Positions 12,503-24,199 of a DNA stretch of 60,000 nucleotides are shown here, piece after piece; positions within the stretch are counted from its first letter, which is position 1, and each line of letters starts with the position of its first letter. Position numbers and translations under genes: made by a program. Under the pieces are notes generated by a model that saw only the letters and a program-made list of their open reading frames with translations, was not told the origin of the DNA and did not search any database. The stretch spans positions 17,098,822-17,158,821 of the forward strand of contig CAIIXF020000008.1 in assembly GCA_903813345.2 (NCBI GenBank). Direction: 5' to 3'. The stretch is from Owenia fusiformis. Taxonomy: Eukaryota; Annelida; Polychaeta; Sabellida; Oweniidae.

Positions 12503-12704
12503 GCACAGGGGTATCCATCTATGCACTCCACCCAGGGGCTATTGAAACAGAATTGCTTCGACATGTTTGGCTCATCCAGCAGTATGGATTCATAACCAAG
12601 CCGTTTTTCTACTTTTTTGGGAAAAATGTTATCCAGGGTGCTCAAACTCAGATATGTTGTGCTGTTGATCCTCAGATTCAGAAAGAGACTGGGTTGTATT
12701 ACAG
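12503..12704 (+). CDS. RDH-type cassette exon 6 (copy 3)
   Basis: 202-nt open exon with acceptor TTGGCAG and donor GTGCGG. It is two codons shorter than the other exon 6 copies but keeps the phase. It encodes GTGVSIYALHPG, a distinct substrate-loop segment, GAQTQICCAVD and TGLYYR. The nearest exon 7 downstream is about 10 kb away. Confidence 0.85.
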
Positions 12705-13293
12705 GTGCGGCCATTTTGGAAAATGGCTGACAGATACATGCAAACTAATTTCACTTGCACTTTTAGTTTTTGTCTAAGTAACAATTAAGTTGGTGCCTGT
12801 GTGACAAGACCCTGCCAATATTGTGTGTGTCCCATCTTAGTTATTTAGCCCCCATGATGTAGCTCATCCTTTAGCATATAGCAATTTGCATATTAGATAT
12901 TGACCCAATATTTATCAAATTATTATTATGGTTTATAGGGATTTGCATCGTTTTATTGTTTTCCCCAGTGCTTTGTTGTTTTTATTAAACATTATGTAAT
13001 TGGACTTTGATTCTTTATTTACTCATCAAGCTTGAATCAGAAAATCTCATGCAAATCAGAAATCATTAACAAAATGGTAGTGAAATTGATGTAGTTTTGA
13101 GGTAAATCTTTGATGCAGGCTAATTGAAAACAAAGAATTGAAGTCCATTAGACTTATTGTTCATTTGATAGAAATATGCCAGGCAGATATTCTTATTTTC
13201 CTCTAATAAAATTAATATATATGTACATGTTCTCCATAAATCCCCCAAACCTAATTCTATAAAATAACTTAGACTGGGTTCTAAATTTTACAG

Positions 13294-13501
13294 GGACAGG
13301 AGTGTCTGTTGCAACTTTGCACCCAGGGGTAGTAGACTCTGAACTCATGCGTTATGTTTCCTATGCTGACCATCCAATCATCAGAGCCATCTTTTGGCCA
13401 GTTCGTAGTATCTTCATGAAGACTACAGTACAAGGGAGTCAGACCACATTGTGTTGTGCCCTAAATGATGATATACCGAAATTATCTGGCAAATATTTTA
13501 G
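13294..13501 (+). CDS. RDH-type cassette exon 6 (copy 4)
   Basis: 208-nt open exon, acceptor TTTTACAG and donor GTTTGA (weak). It encodes GTGVSVATLHPGVVDSEL, a substrate-loop segment, GSQTTLCCAL and ends SGKYFR. The end pattern DDIPxLSGxYFR is shared only with the exon at 28,727, which looks like its closest relative. Confidence 0.83.
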
Positions 13502-13741
13502 GTTTGAGTAATGATTGAGCTTCTGCTTGTAACACAGGGCTCCATAATGGGGAGAATAAAGAATAGTTGGTGGTCCTAAATTCATTCTTTCTTTTCAATG
13601 AGGACCGAGTTATGTAGCCTTGTGTTTGTAGTGGCTTGACCTTCCTCTCCCCTCCCATTATCAGTATTCTTATTAGGGGTCTAGCTTAAACGGAATAAAT
13701 CTGAAATGACTGTTCACATTATGTAAGAGATGTGTAATATA

Positions 13742-14180
13742 CATAAGTGTTATGTACTGGGAGGTTTTGGATATGGGGTTTATCCAGAGGGAGATATGCA
13801 TATCTACCTGAGGGACCGAAGGTAGATGTGCATATCTCACGAAGGATGAACCCAATATCCAAACCGACCGTACATAACTGCTTTATCCTATACCAAGTAG
13901 AGTTTTCTAATTTTCTTTCAATTTTCTTTCAATTATTTTTTCATTTTTTCATTTTTTTCACATTTTACTAATTTTTTTCAATTTTTTTTCTTTTCAATTT
14001 TTATTTTTTCACATTTTTTCTTTTTTTCAATTTTTCTTATTTTTCAATTTTTTTTTCGAAGCGGGAAGATATGCCCTGGAGCGGGAGATATGGAGGTTCG
14101 GGATATGGAAACCTCAAAATCAGGATACGGGATATATCTTAGCAACTTATCTCCCTAAAACTCTACTTGGCATAGGATAA
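13742..14180. repeat. Fold-back and poly-T-rich repeat
   Basis: AGATATGCATATCTACC and GGTAGATGTGCATATCT pair around a short loop near 13,810. CCTATACCAAGTAGAG at about 13,887 is inverted as CTCTACTTGGCATAGG at about 14,162. Between them lie about 140 bases of T-rich TTTTTCAA repeats. No coding potential. Confidence 0.5.
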
Positions 14181-15452
14181 ATTATTTTATCCACTGTATA
14201 CTGCTCGCTTGATCTTCTTACAAAGGGCTTCTCTGTATGTAGATTATAGACTAAGTTGATTGTAATATGGACTAGGATTCATTACTTTCTATATTCTTAA
14301 CATTTCTCTCTTTGACACCAATTCTGATATTTTAAGTGAGAAAGAACTCTTCAAAGAAGGGTTGCCTAAGTCAGTAAAAATTGTTTATTAATGAGACTCT
14401 AATACCCTAAATTTGGTGAAGAGGAATAAATAAATCTAAACCTTATTCGGAATGGAACATTTATTATTAAAGGGACTAGGAGGGATAGAGAAAAGTTTAG
14501 AATAAGTTTTAAAATATTGTCACAATTTTACAATATTTTTTGAATTTTGTGGCATTGAACTCAATGAGAACTATGTATTAGCAGTTTCAACACTATTCTA
14601 ACATTTACCTGTATGGTGTTTATCAGTACAATGTAGAACTAATGTGAATAGCATGTCAACGTTTTTCACCAAACTCTCAGATGCTATTCACCTAAAAATA
14701 TGATACAAGGATACTTTAAAAAAAATCAAGGGAGGCCTAATGCCTTCATGCTTCATTTTTTAACTTAAAACTAATGTGGTTAGGAATTTTGATATTCACA
14801 GTAATTGTTAATAATTTAATGAACAGTTCATTCAACAGAAAGCAAAATAAAGATCAAATTTTTATCAATCATTCAATCCATTTATGGAGGAGTTTTGATT
14901 CTTTTTTGTGCTAATAACAGAATTTCAGTTCAATATTTTACAAATATGATTAGTAGGTCACACTGACCTGTATAAAATGAATTTTGGGCATTGTTATCAA
15001 ATTTCAATTCTGGGATTTATAAAATCTGAAGATCAGCACATCTAATGAACAATCAAGTTATTAAAATAAAACTTTCTCTTGCACACAGTTCAATATTTGA
15101 TTGACAGTTCTATTTTTGCACCTTCCATATTTGGGAGTGAAATTGATGGCCTTTGTTAAAACTCCAAGGTCAAGCTGATCTGGTCACTCTCTAAGAACAT
15201 TTAAAAACAGAATTTTGACTGAAAATGATAGATTCTACATATAATTTTCTCATTTAAAACATATTTGTATAAAAAATGACCTTTCAAATTATTCTTGGCT
15301 ATCTAAGATCAGTTTATTTGAGAAGTTTTATAACAATTCTCTTTATTTGAAAGGAGTTTTTGTAGCATTTTATTGGACTATTTTGTCAAAGAATTCATGG
15401 GAGGGCAATTTCTTAGTCTTCACAAGTTCGGGGTCTCATTGAATTTCACTGT
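14181..15452. other. Array interior, nothing recognised
   Basis: AT-rich sequence between cassette exon 6 copy 4 and the next MITE. I see no RDH-like exon, no long ORF and no clear repeat. Confidence 0.4.
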
Positions 15453-15802
15453 CACACGCCTAACCATCGCATAAGCAGGCGTCACCGTACAGCGTCAAAA
15501 AATACAGTAGTACAGTTTTCTGTACGGTGACGAAAATTAACTGAGTTGATGCAAAAACTATAATGGGGGTTTTAAAAAATTAATTAGATGAAAATAAATA
15601 CGATTTCGAGTGTAATAATTATGATAAACATTTTTCGAGCACTGCTCGGATTTTTTCTGACTGGATCGGCCCACACAATCGACTCGAGAGAAAAATGTTG
15701 TTTTTTCACTTTTCGTTTGGTTATTATTTTCCCTGTCGTCTGTACTCCGCTATTTTTTGACGCTGTACGGTGACGCCAACCTACGCGATGGTTAGGCGTG
15801 TG
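15453..15802. mobile_element. 350-bp MITE with about 50-bp inverted repeats
   Basis: CACACGCCTAACCATCGC at the left is inverted at the right, and the similarity continues inward through GGCGTCACCGTACAGCGTC on both arms. The interior has no gene. The target duplication was not resolved. Confidence 0.75.
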
Positions 15803-16339
15803 TCATTCCAAACAAATGAGAATGACTTTGAAAATTTGTTGGATTTAAACTAGGACTGGGTAAACACTTTTCTGTCACTATGAGGAGCATTATTTTAAAC
15901 TCAAACCCCTTATTTTCACAATCTGAAAACAATATTTATCATTAAGTTCACAAGAGCCTATCAAAACTTGAAAAATGTAAATTACAAATTTTTGTTGATG
16001 ATGAGTGCAAGAATTAATTAATCCCGGGATTTTGAGATATTAGTTGAGGAATTTTTGTTTGGAACTTTGGCAACCCTGTTGGTAAGGGTGATTTTTCTTA
16101 ACTCTTTATCTTCATTGACGTCTTTGGATGCATGCTGATTCTTATCCTCAACTTTTTCTCTGTTTCTTGCTTCATTGATTTATTTCAATTGATATGGTTT
16201 TTAGGTCTTTGTGCTTTTAGCACTTCTGGTTTGCATATACTTATTAGTTAATTTGATGCTATTTTTATTGGATGAATATTTTTAGTAATCGTTTCTCACT
16301 CTTAAGCTGCTTCATACTTGATTATGACTTTACAACCTG

Positions 16340-16960
16340 CACTCCTAGGCTAGGCAAATGGAAGTTTAACATCCCAAAAATTGCAACAGTTTTTAAATTA
16401 GGCTCATATTGTATATTGATACTAGTTGAAAAACATATCAAAAATATAGAAAAATATATGCAGTGGACAAATATGAAATGTCACATTCCAGGTACCCCCC
16501 TCCAAATTTGAGTATGGGATTGTAAATATTTTTTTTATTTCAAAATGGAATACTCTTGTCAACTAAACGAGTAATATTATGATAGTTTACTGACATAAGA
16601 GCAATTAAAAATTGTTAACCAACTATTTGAGTGCAATAATTGGCATTTCTAGCGCCAAATATCTGAAAATAGGCCATCAAATAGCCCGAATTTAATATAA
16701 CAATGTATTTATTTCTGTATTAATTCATCAGAATTGCATGAAAAATATCAAGGAGGGTATTGTACACCTGTACATTGTATTTAATAAGTATCAGGGTCAT
16801 TAAGTGAATATTGAGCGTGAAAATAATATTTGAAATTTAAATATTTTACCACACCCACTTTTGGGGTGACCTTACTTTTGTTTAATTACTTCCAAGATAT
16901 GTCATATTTGAACTCAATAGCACAACTAAATTATTTGTAAAGGCTTATTTTGTCATGAAA
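16340..16960 (-). repeat. Dispersed repeat, inverted relative to 21,630-22,400
   Basis: The reverse complement matches 21,630-22,400 in blocks, for example AACTGTTGCAATTTTTGGGA, ATTTTTCTATATTTTTGATA and the GGTCACC region. Similarity is clear but diverged. No ORF of note. Confidence 0.65.
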
Positions 16961-17223
16961 ACAGTTTTTTTGAGGTTTTCAGGAAAGGATTATGTAAAAA
17001 AGTAGAAAAACAGCAAATGCCAGGTGAAATATAGGGGAAGCCCTACTTTTAGTTGATAACTGTTAAATTATCAAATGTTTTGTCCTTTTAAATTCAATTT
17101 GATATATAATATACCTTTTCTGGTAAAACAGAGAACGATTTGTTACAATCAGTTGTCAAAAAATGTCCTTGAAAAGGCAACAAAATGTTAAATATCCCTG
17201 TCCCTGACATCAGTTTATTAATA

Positions 17224-18296
17224 CGAGGGGTGATCAGGAATTTCTGGACCGTTGGCTCTATTTTTGCCATTTTTTATCCTTTCTTACTGATTTTTTCACA
17301 CAATATAACTCCAATATATAGGATCACACCATGAAGATTTCACTGTTCTGTTAAATCATTATCCTTTTATTTTTGTTACCATGGTAATCGGTGACGTGAC
17401 AAGGTGGAGCTCAGAAAAATACCAAATTTGAAAATCAACAGTAGTTTTATATGACATTTTTTGACACTTTATTCATTGCTGAATATGTTACAAACATACT
17501 GAAATAGGTTGTATTATATCATTAAGTATATTCATTATGGTAACTGTCATTATTCTTCCATCAATTCTAATCCTCCAAAGTAGTTACCAGCATTTTGTAA
17601 GCATTTGTTATCCCTTTTCACCTATTTCTGAAAGATGTGATACAGACAGTCTTTGCCTACAAAATGTGATTGTTTTCATCGGCTGTGGCCCTGTACCACA
17701 CGCACCCTATTCCCAATGCCGTGTACCACACGAACCGTATTCTCCAGACCTAGCTGACTGTGATTTCTATATTTTCCCAACAGTGAAGACCAAATTATGA
17801 GGTATCTACTTTGGGGACAGTAATGAGATCATTCAGGAATTCACACACCGATGTTACAAAGTAGGCAAAGACGGTCTGTATCACATCTTTTAGGACTGGG
17901 TGAAAAGGCGTAACAAATGCTTACAAAGTACTGGTAACTACTTAGAATTGATGGAAGAATAATGACAGTTACTTATAGATGAACATTAATGAATATACTT
18001 AATGAAATAATACAACCTAGACAGTATGTCATGAAATGGATGCAATGAATATAGTGTCCAAACATCATATAAAATTACTGTTGTTTTTCAAATTTTGTAT
18101 TTTTTCCGAGCTCCACCTTGTCGCGTCACCAGTTACCATGGTAACAAAAATAATAGGATAATGATGTCATAGAACAATGAAATCTTCATGATGTGATCCT
18201 ATATATTTGGGTTATATTATGTGAAAAAATCAGTAAGAAAGGATAACAAATGGCAAAAATAGAGCCGACGGTCCAGAAATTCCTGATCACCCCTCG
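17224..18296. mobile_element. Mariner-derived fold-back element, 1073 bp
   Basis: TA-flanked ends begin CGAGGGGTGATCAGGAATTT and are perfectly inverted at the right. The arms remain complementary for roughly 430 bp each. The spacer (about 17,690-17,850) encodes a mariner transposase end, with PHEPYSPDLADCDFYIFP visible. The right arm continues it, after a stop, as DWVKRRNKCLQSTGNY. The left arm is an inverted copy of that same 3' end, so the element is an inverted duplication of a transposase 3' end and cannot make a transposase. Confidence 0.85.
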
Positions 18297-18299
18297 TAT

Positions 18300-18857
18300 G
18301 AGCTAAAAAAGGTAACCCAACCAAATGTTTGTTAATAACCCAGTCATTCAGCATGGGTTTGACATCATATTTGGCACAATTACCTTGTTCAATGTTCTTT
18401 CATTCTACTAAGTGTCATTGATCTATCTTTAATAGTCACGATTTTATGGCCATTTACAAAATGTGCTCAAAATATCGAAATGTGCCTAACTGACTGGACA
18501 TCAATACCACCAGTTTTTTTTTATCTGTGGACGTTTTTTCGATACTAACAACACTTGAAACATTAAAACAAGAGATAAGAATGAAGATGAGAGTCATAAC
18601 ACATGATTTTTTATGCTCCTGATTTGAACAACAACGCACGATACGTTCAAGTTGGCTTCCAGGCATGACACCCATATTTCATGGCATGGTATAAAATGGC
18701 CATAAAATCGTGACCACTAGAGACCACTGAGACTGGGTAGATTGTTAATACATTGACCAAGACTCAATTCTGCCAAATATGACACTAAATCCATGCAGGA
18801 TGATTGGACTGGATTATTAAGATTTGTTTGGGTTACGTTTTTGGCTCGCCCTGTATT
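18300..18857. mobile_element. Fold-back MITE abutting the mariner fold-back
   Basis: Long inverted arms: GTCACGATTTTATGGCCATT near 18,436 pairs with AATGGCCATAAAATCGTGAC near 18,693, and AACCCAACCAAATG-like sequence pairs with the far right end. The right end is CCCTGTA-like, whereas the left end stops at the border of the 17,224-18,296 element, so the left tip may have been replaced by that insertion. Confidence 0.6.
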
Positions 18858-19189
18858 AAGGAAAAATTGTTACTTTTGACCAAGGTGTTCTTAACCACAC
18901 AGTGATATTGAGAAATGAAATGAAGAAGTTCAACTGAAGAATGTTCGATTTCAAGATGAAATTCAATAAAAAATGAGGAAAAGGTTTCTACATTAATAAA
19001 TCCTCCTGAGTTAACTAGTGTAACGCAAAGTAAATCCCTGGTCTTTATACAGGGCCTGGTTCGATTATGTTATGTTCATTATCAAAAATGCTGCCTTAAT
19101 TTTGTAATCTTAACCTTCATGTATGTGTCTTACTTATAGAGAGCAAAAAGAATGCTGATTAAATAAGCTTAATACTATTATGTTGTAAC

Positions 19190-19490
19190 AACAATCAGTT
19201 ACAACCTTGTCTATCACCAGCCTTCATCAGGGGCGGATATGGGAACCAACAAGGGGGGGGGGGGCAAATGCCAGGTCTGAGAAAAATACTTCCGCGGAAA
19301 AGATTTTTGGCCCCTGAAACCCTGAAGTGGGCCCAAATTTTGAAATATTGAGACCCATTTTCTTCAATTAAAAAATAAGGCTTTAAAGGCCCATATTTAT
19401 GACCAAAAAGGCCCACTTTTCGGCCTTTTTTGGGCCCAATTTTTTTTCTGGGCCCGCCCAAGGGGGTGGGAGGGGCCCAGATCTGCCAGT
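19190..19490. repeat. GC-rich dispersed repeat with G/C runs
   Basis: A GC-rich patch with a run of G near 19,250 and repeated GGCCC words stands out from the AT-rich surroundings. An ORF across it on the minus strand is proline/glycine low complexity and is not called a gene. Confidence 0.35.
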
Positions 19491-19929
19491 GTTCATTATT
19501 TAGTCATCATTATTCTCATGATCAGTAATGGAGGTATTTGCACAAATGCCTTTGCATACCTTACATGTCAAAGAACAGTTATTTCATTTTTCTACAAGAA
19601 CATCTCATAGAAATACAATCTGCCTTACACACACAATGGATGATCTCTGAGAAAGGGGAGCTGCATTTAGGCAATTGGTACATAGTTTCGTTGCTTATTT
19701 CCCAGCCCAATTATAATGGAGGCAGTTTATTTCCCTCCCACTCCTGGATCTGATGGTACACTCTGTAACTGTGTTATTCCGCAGCATCAGAAAATGGAGG
19801 AAGAACACGGGGCTGCAATAATTCAGATCTTGCTGCTCTCTTTTAATAGAATTTTAGAAGCCTAAGATAATTTAGGGTTTCACCATTTTTCCACCATAAA
19901 TTGACAAAAGAGCATGTTCCTCTGCAATG

Positions 19930-20150
19930 ACAGAGTTGCTTGCATTTCACGTTGTTTACGTTGTAACAAAATGTCGGAACATCGAAGGTTTGATTTTTCT
20001 TTTTTCTTTATTTCACACATTGTAGGCAGAATTCCCACAACATTGTTATCACAAACATGTATCAGTATTATATGTTTAAAAAATGTACATATTTGCGAAC
20101 AAATAGTTCAGAAGACAACAGAATCTTCGATTTAATTCCTCACTTAAAGT
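19930..20150 (+). repeat. Left copy of a diverged inverted repeat with short ATG ORF
   Basis: GTAACAAAATGTCGGAACATCGAAGG, followed by a pyrimidine tract ending TTGTAGGCAGAATTCCCAC, recurs inverted at 20,755-20,880 with substitutions, as does GATTTAATTCCTCACTTAA. Each copy begins a short reading frame (MSEHRRFD here, MSKRRKYD in the other). The pyrimidine tract plus AG looks like a splice acceptor. I cannot name a product. Confidence 0.5.
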
Positions 20151-20159
20151 GTGCGCCAG

Positions 20160-20300
20160 AGTTTAAAACTGCGCAGGCGCAGCGCTCCCGCTAACCTATA
20201 TAAAGAGATTACAGGGTACAGGCTTCAGAGGTAAGCCAGGAAGGTGTACAACTATCGTCCCGTGTTGATTTCCCGTATAATCGTAACCAGGCAAGTTTCA
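20160..20300 (+). promoter_or_regulatory. TATA/CpG promoter-like patch
   Basis: CTGCGCAGGCGCAGCGC (close to an NRF-1 site) is followed by CTATATAAAG at 20,188, and about 45 bp further by CAGAGGTAAGCC, a good 5' splice site. This layout suits a short non-coding first exon. On the plus strand it would lead toward exon 7 at 22,676 and the 28,257 cassette. Inference only. Confidence 0.4.
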
Positions 20301-20754
20301 CCATTGGAATTGAAAATGACTATTAGATATACTTTGTAGATGTTTATATATGAAGGTATTAAGTGTATGCATCAAACAAATGGCTCATTTTGAACATATA
20401 AAAAGTATTTGTGTTTTGTTTCACAGGAAATTGTATACCCATGTAGTACGTATACACACATAAATACTATAGTGTAATACTAAACAAACAAACAAACATT
20501 ATGTTGTACTTGAATAGCCTGGCTTATATAATATTGAAGGGCATGCTGATTGTACATACGAGTACATGCATGAAGGCCTAATATTGATATTGCTTGCATA
20601 CCTAAGTAAATATAAACTCTTCTAATCCCCTAATGTAAACACGGCGGTATACGTAGCCCGATTTATCGGGGGCTTTAAGTTACATAAACGGTATTTCGAT
20701 AAACAATTAAGATCTGCAGTTTTAACCCAAACCGTTTATTTAACTTAAGTAAGG

Positions 20755-20880
20755 AATTAAATCAAAAATTCTGTGAGAAAAAAACATCGTGGGGATTCTG
20801 CCTACAACGCGTGAAAAAAAAGAAAAAAGAAATATCGTACTTTCGACGTTTAGACATTTTGTTACCGAAACGACAAGCAT
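20755..20880 (-). repeat. Right copy of the diverged inverted repeat
   Basis: On the minus strand it carries MSKRRKYD, a pyrimidine tract, GTTGTAGGCAGAATCCCCAC and GATTTAATTCC, matching 19,930-20,150 in inverse orientation. A cysteine-rich reading frame further right (20,942-21,310, minus) may be a decayed transposon protein and is too uncertain to call. Confidence 0.45.
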
Positions 20881-21629
20881 AATCGAGCGGATCACCAGTG
20901 CTTTTGGTAATTTAAAAACAACCGCTTGTTTTCTCAAGAACTCACTCTTTTTTATCTGCCTCAATGATAGCCTCTTGTCTATGCCATATATAACCCGAAT
21001 GCGATGTCACACCCCAGAAAAGAAACAAAATATTGTCACAGACCACTTTTCCCAAAGACAATCTTATTTCATTTATGTTCCAACATTTTGTTTCTTGGGT
21101 TGCTGCTTTTGGTTCAGGTTTGAAGAAAATGTTGAAGTTTGTGTTTTGTGCATGATAAATGAGAAGCACAAGGAGATCTGTATGAGTACTGTATTTGAGG
21201 TTTGGACACTTTGGATTGCAGTTTTCACAATCACAATATCTGCATCCGATTCTGAATGCAGCACATTTACACTCAATGTTTTCCAACCTGACAGACAGAA
21301 TTACCATCATTCCTATGCACTGAAATTATATTAATGAAAGACTCCCCAGATATCTGAGATTTTAATGTTCTCTGTCAGTTTAAATTCCGTTTAATAACCA
21401 TAAATTCGTTTCTACAGCATTATACATCCAATTGATAGTTCAATAGTAATGTACTCTTATGTAATGATTTATTTATCTGATGAATTTAAATATATGCAAA
21501 TTTTGTAATTGCGGATTGTAATTAATAATTTAAACAATATTAAATTCCACAAAAACTACAACTTACATTATTTAGATAAGCCTAGTATAGAGCAGTTATC
21601 AAATACCCTAATATCAGAGTGGTGATATG

Positions 21630-22400
21630 TAATTATTCATCAAATAAAAGTGAGGTCACCTTAACATTTCACCTAGTGCAACTAATAATTCCTATTTTTC
21701 ATACTTATAAGGTATAAACCTTCACAAAACTTGTATTTTAGATGATGACAAGCCTATACAAATGATTTAGATGTCAACTCTAATACAAATGTGATGCATT
21801 GTGGGAGTTAATCATCAAAACTATAGTCTCCCCTATAGTGGGCGGGGCAAAACTATGAAAATGAAATAATATTTTTCTTCCTAAGTATACACCTTAGAAT
21901 TCTGACACTCACCAAATATGAAGTTCATATGAATATGTAACACCATGATTTTTTTCATGCTTTTCTGACAAATTGATCCTAAAATATCTAAATAGATATA
22001 TGATAACATGCCTGTTTTGTGGCCTATTTTGTTATACTTTGGGGTCAAATGACCAATTACTGGTCTCAAAATTGATTAAAATAATATTTTAATTATTTGT
22101 GAATATGTGATCTATCATAATAAAGCTTGAATACTTGACTAAAGTATTCCATTTGGGAAGAAAAAATTGTTTCCTACCAATACTCAATTTTGGGGTAGGG
22201 TTGTAGGGGGTACCTAGGAAGTGAAATTTCATATTTGTCCACTGCATACATTTTTCTATATTTTTGATATGTTATTCAACTGATATTAATACATAATATA
22301 AGACTAATTTAAAAACTGTTGCAATTTTTGGGATGTTTGGGCCTTTTATGAGCCCATTTGCTTGGCCTATCCACAGCATGTACATGTCAGCCATTGTGCA
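21630..22400 (+). repeat. Dispersed repeat, inverted partner of 16,340-16,960
   Basis: It shares ordered blocks with the reverse complement of 16,340-16,960. Together they form a widely spaced inverted pair within the 9-kb gap between exon 6 copy 4 and exon 7 copy 2. Confidence 0.6.
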
Positions 22401-22675
22401 ACTTGGTATTTTATTTATTATTTTCATGTTATTTCTTTTTTATAATATTTTTAATAATTATCATTAAATGAATCGGCAATAATTAATCATTTTGATTTAC
22501 CATGCCATAAGCAAAAAAGTTTAATAGGCAATCCTAAGTAATTTTTTCTATTTTATTTTTCTCACATTTCTCATAATTTTTTGTACAAAATGTACACATT
22601 CCTAACTAAAAAAGTTCAGTCTTATACCTAACAGTAATTATATTACATATCAGTCAATAAATTCTTACATTCCAG

Positions 22676-22787
22676 TGACTGTGCCGTGAAGGAACCTTCA
22701 GCTGCAGCGCAAAATGATGAAGATGCCAAGAAACTTTGGGACCTCAGTATGAAATGGACAGGTCTGGAAAAGGAGGCGAAGATATAA
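22676..22787 (+). CDS. RDH-type terminal exon 7 (copy 2)
   Basis: Acceptor TACATTCCAG, then 112 nt to TAA. It completes the split serine codon left by any exon 6 in the window. It encodes SDCAVKEPSAAAQNDED, then AKKLWDLSMKWTGL and a short tail, homologous to the gene B terminus and nearly the same as 29,671-29,782. It is the only terminal exon found for the exon 5/6 copies at 11-13.5 kb. An ATTAAA lies at 23,484. Confidence 0.87.
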
Positions 22788-23639
22788 GAGGCAAAGACAA
22801 TTGAGGCAGAGACAATTGAGGCAAAGATAGAGATGGATTGTGTGTGTCTTTACATCAATAAGGACTGAGGAAAAAGGGAATAAGGAACTTAGAAGCCATC
22901 AAAAATATTGATCTCGAGAAAGCCCATGTTTATGAGATTCATGACTCTCTATGCTCAAAATATCCCTCTGAACATTTTAGTACCCTAAAGAATAATATGA
23001 TTTGACATTTACACAGTTGTGTTCAATTTCATTATTTCTTACATTTATCATATAGTAAGTGAAATTACCGAGGTCAAAATACATGTATTATAGTGAAAAT
23101 CAGAAAAAATAATTATGTGACTCAAGTGCCACCCAGCCAGAAGAGGCCTGGATCTAAGCATTGTTGATCAGGGCCATTATTGACCCATAGGCCTTCAACA
23201 CTTTTGATGCAAGTCTGGGAAGTAGTCTACCAACCAATCAAGATGATTTGTGACTCATTTTTTATTGGAATATTTGTATTTGTCATGTAATCATGTTGCT
23301 ATGTTTCAAAGTAGCTATAAATGTTTGTATTCAGATACAGCTGATTGTTAATATTTATTGAACATAATTATGTGATTACTCTAATGATTCCTATAGTGTC
23401 TTGTCAGTGTGTTAGCTTTTTTATTTTCTGATGGGGTAAGACCATTTTTATACATTTACCTATATACTGTATACTTTATATCCATTAAAGTGTAAGGTGA
23501 CGTTCTTCGCAATTGATGTTATTCAACTAGCTGATTTTGTGCCAAAGGGGATTAAAAAGTCTGACCTTTTTCAGAAATCATTATGAATTGAATACAAGAA
23601 GATGACTGTGTAAATCAAAGTTCCTCATGAAATTATACA
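22788..23639. other. 3' flank of exon 7 copy 2
   Basis: Presumed 3' UTR and spacer. GAGGCAAAGACAATTGAGG-type short repeats follow the stop codon directly. No other gene seen. Confidence 0.4.
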
Positions 23640-24095
23640 CAGAATTCAGATACGTCGTCAAATATAAAATAAAATTAGTCCATAATAGACTAGATGCAAG
23701 TAGAAATAATCTTGATTTAAGTCATTAATATTCAAAATTCAGTCGAAGTGATGTCCATGATGTAAAAGTAAATCTAGAAATATGGTTTTGGAAATTGTAT
23801 ATCAACTTTGAAAAAAAAATTTTTTTCAAATGTGACTAGTTCGGGGAGATTCCCCATAGACCCCATGTTATAAAATCACAAAAAGTGAAATATCTTTTCT
23901 TTTATTAGACAGATAACATTTTCTTTTACTGGACATATTTTGATTTGCATAACTATTAGATACATAAGTGTGATATGAAAATTGAACCACTAAACAGATG
24001 AATATTTAAGTTAAAGGGAACTTTCTACTATACCTGCCATGCTATCTGACCTGAACGAGCCACCTGGTGGTGAAACTGTTAACTACTAACTCGCA
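23640..24095 (+). repeat. Dispersed repeat shared with CFAP36 intron 2
   Basis: About 400 bp match the reverse complement of 48,060-48,490, including CCCCATAGACCCCATGTTA, ATAACTATTAGATACATAAG-like sequence and GAGCCACCTGGTGGTGAAAC. Both copies are non-coding. Confidence 0.75.
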
Positions 24096-24199
24096 TCTGA
24101 GTTATTGATAGATATGCAAATCAACGAGATTAAAGCTAATTATTATATACCCAATATGTAACACTAATCCTGATTGGTCAATACCTAGTCACGTGTTCC

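Noticed and set aside
19195-19461. 88-aa minus-strand ORF rich in Pro and Gly
   Set aside because: Low-complexity GC-rich repeat with G/C runs; not protein-like.
20942-21310. 122-aa minus-strand cysteine-rich ORF
   Set aside because: The CxC-type spacing hints at a transposon protein, but the pattern is short and unmatched; too weak to call.
20789-21334. 181-aa plus-strand ORF
   Set aside because: It overlaps a minus-strand cysteine-rich frame and starts inside an inverted repeat; no domain is recognisable.
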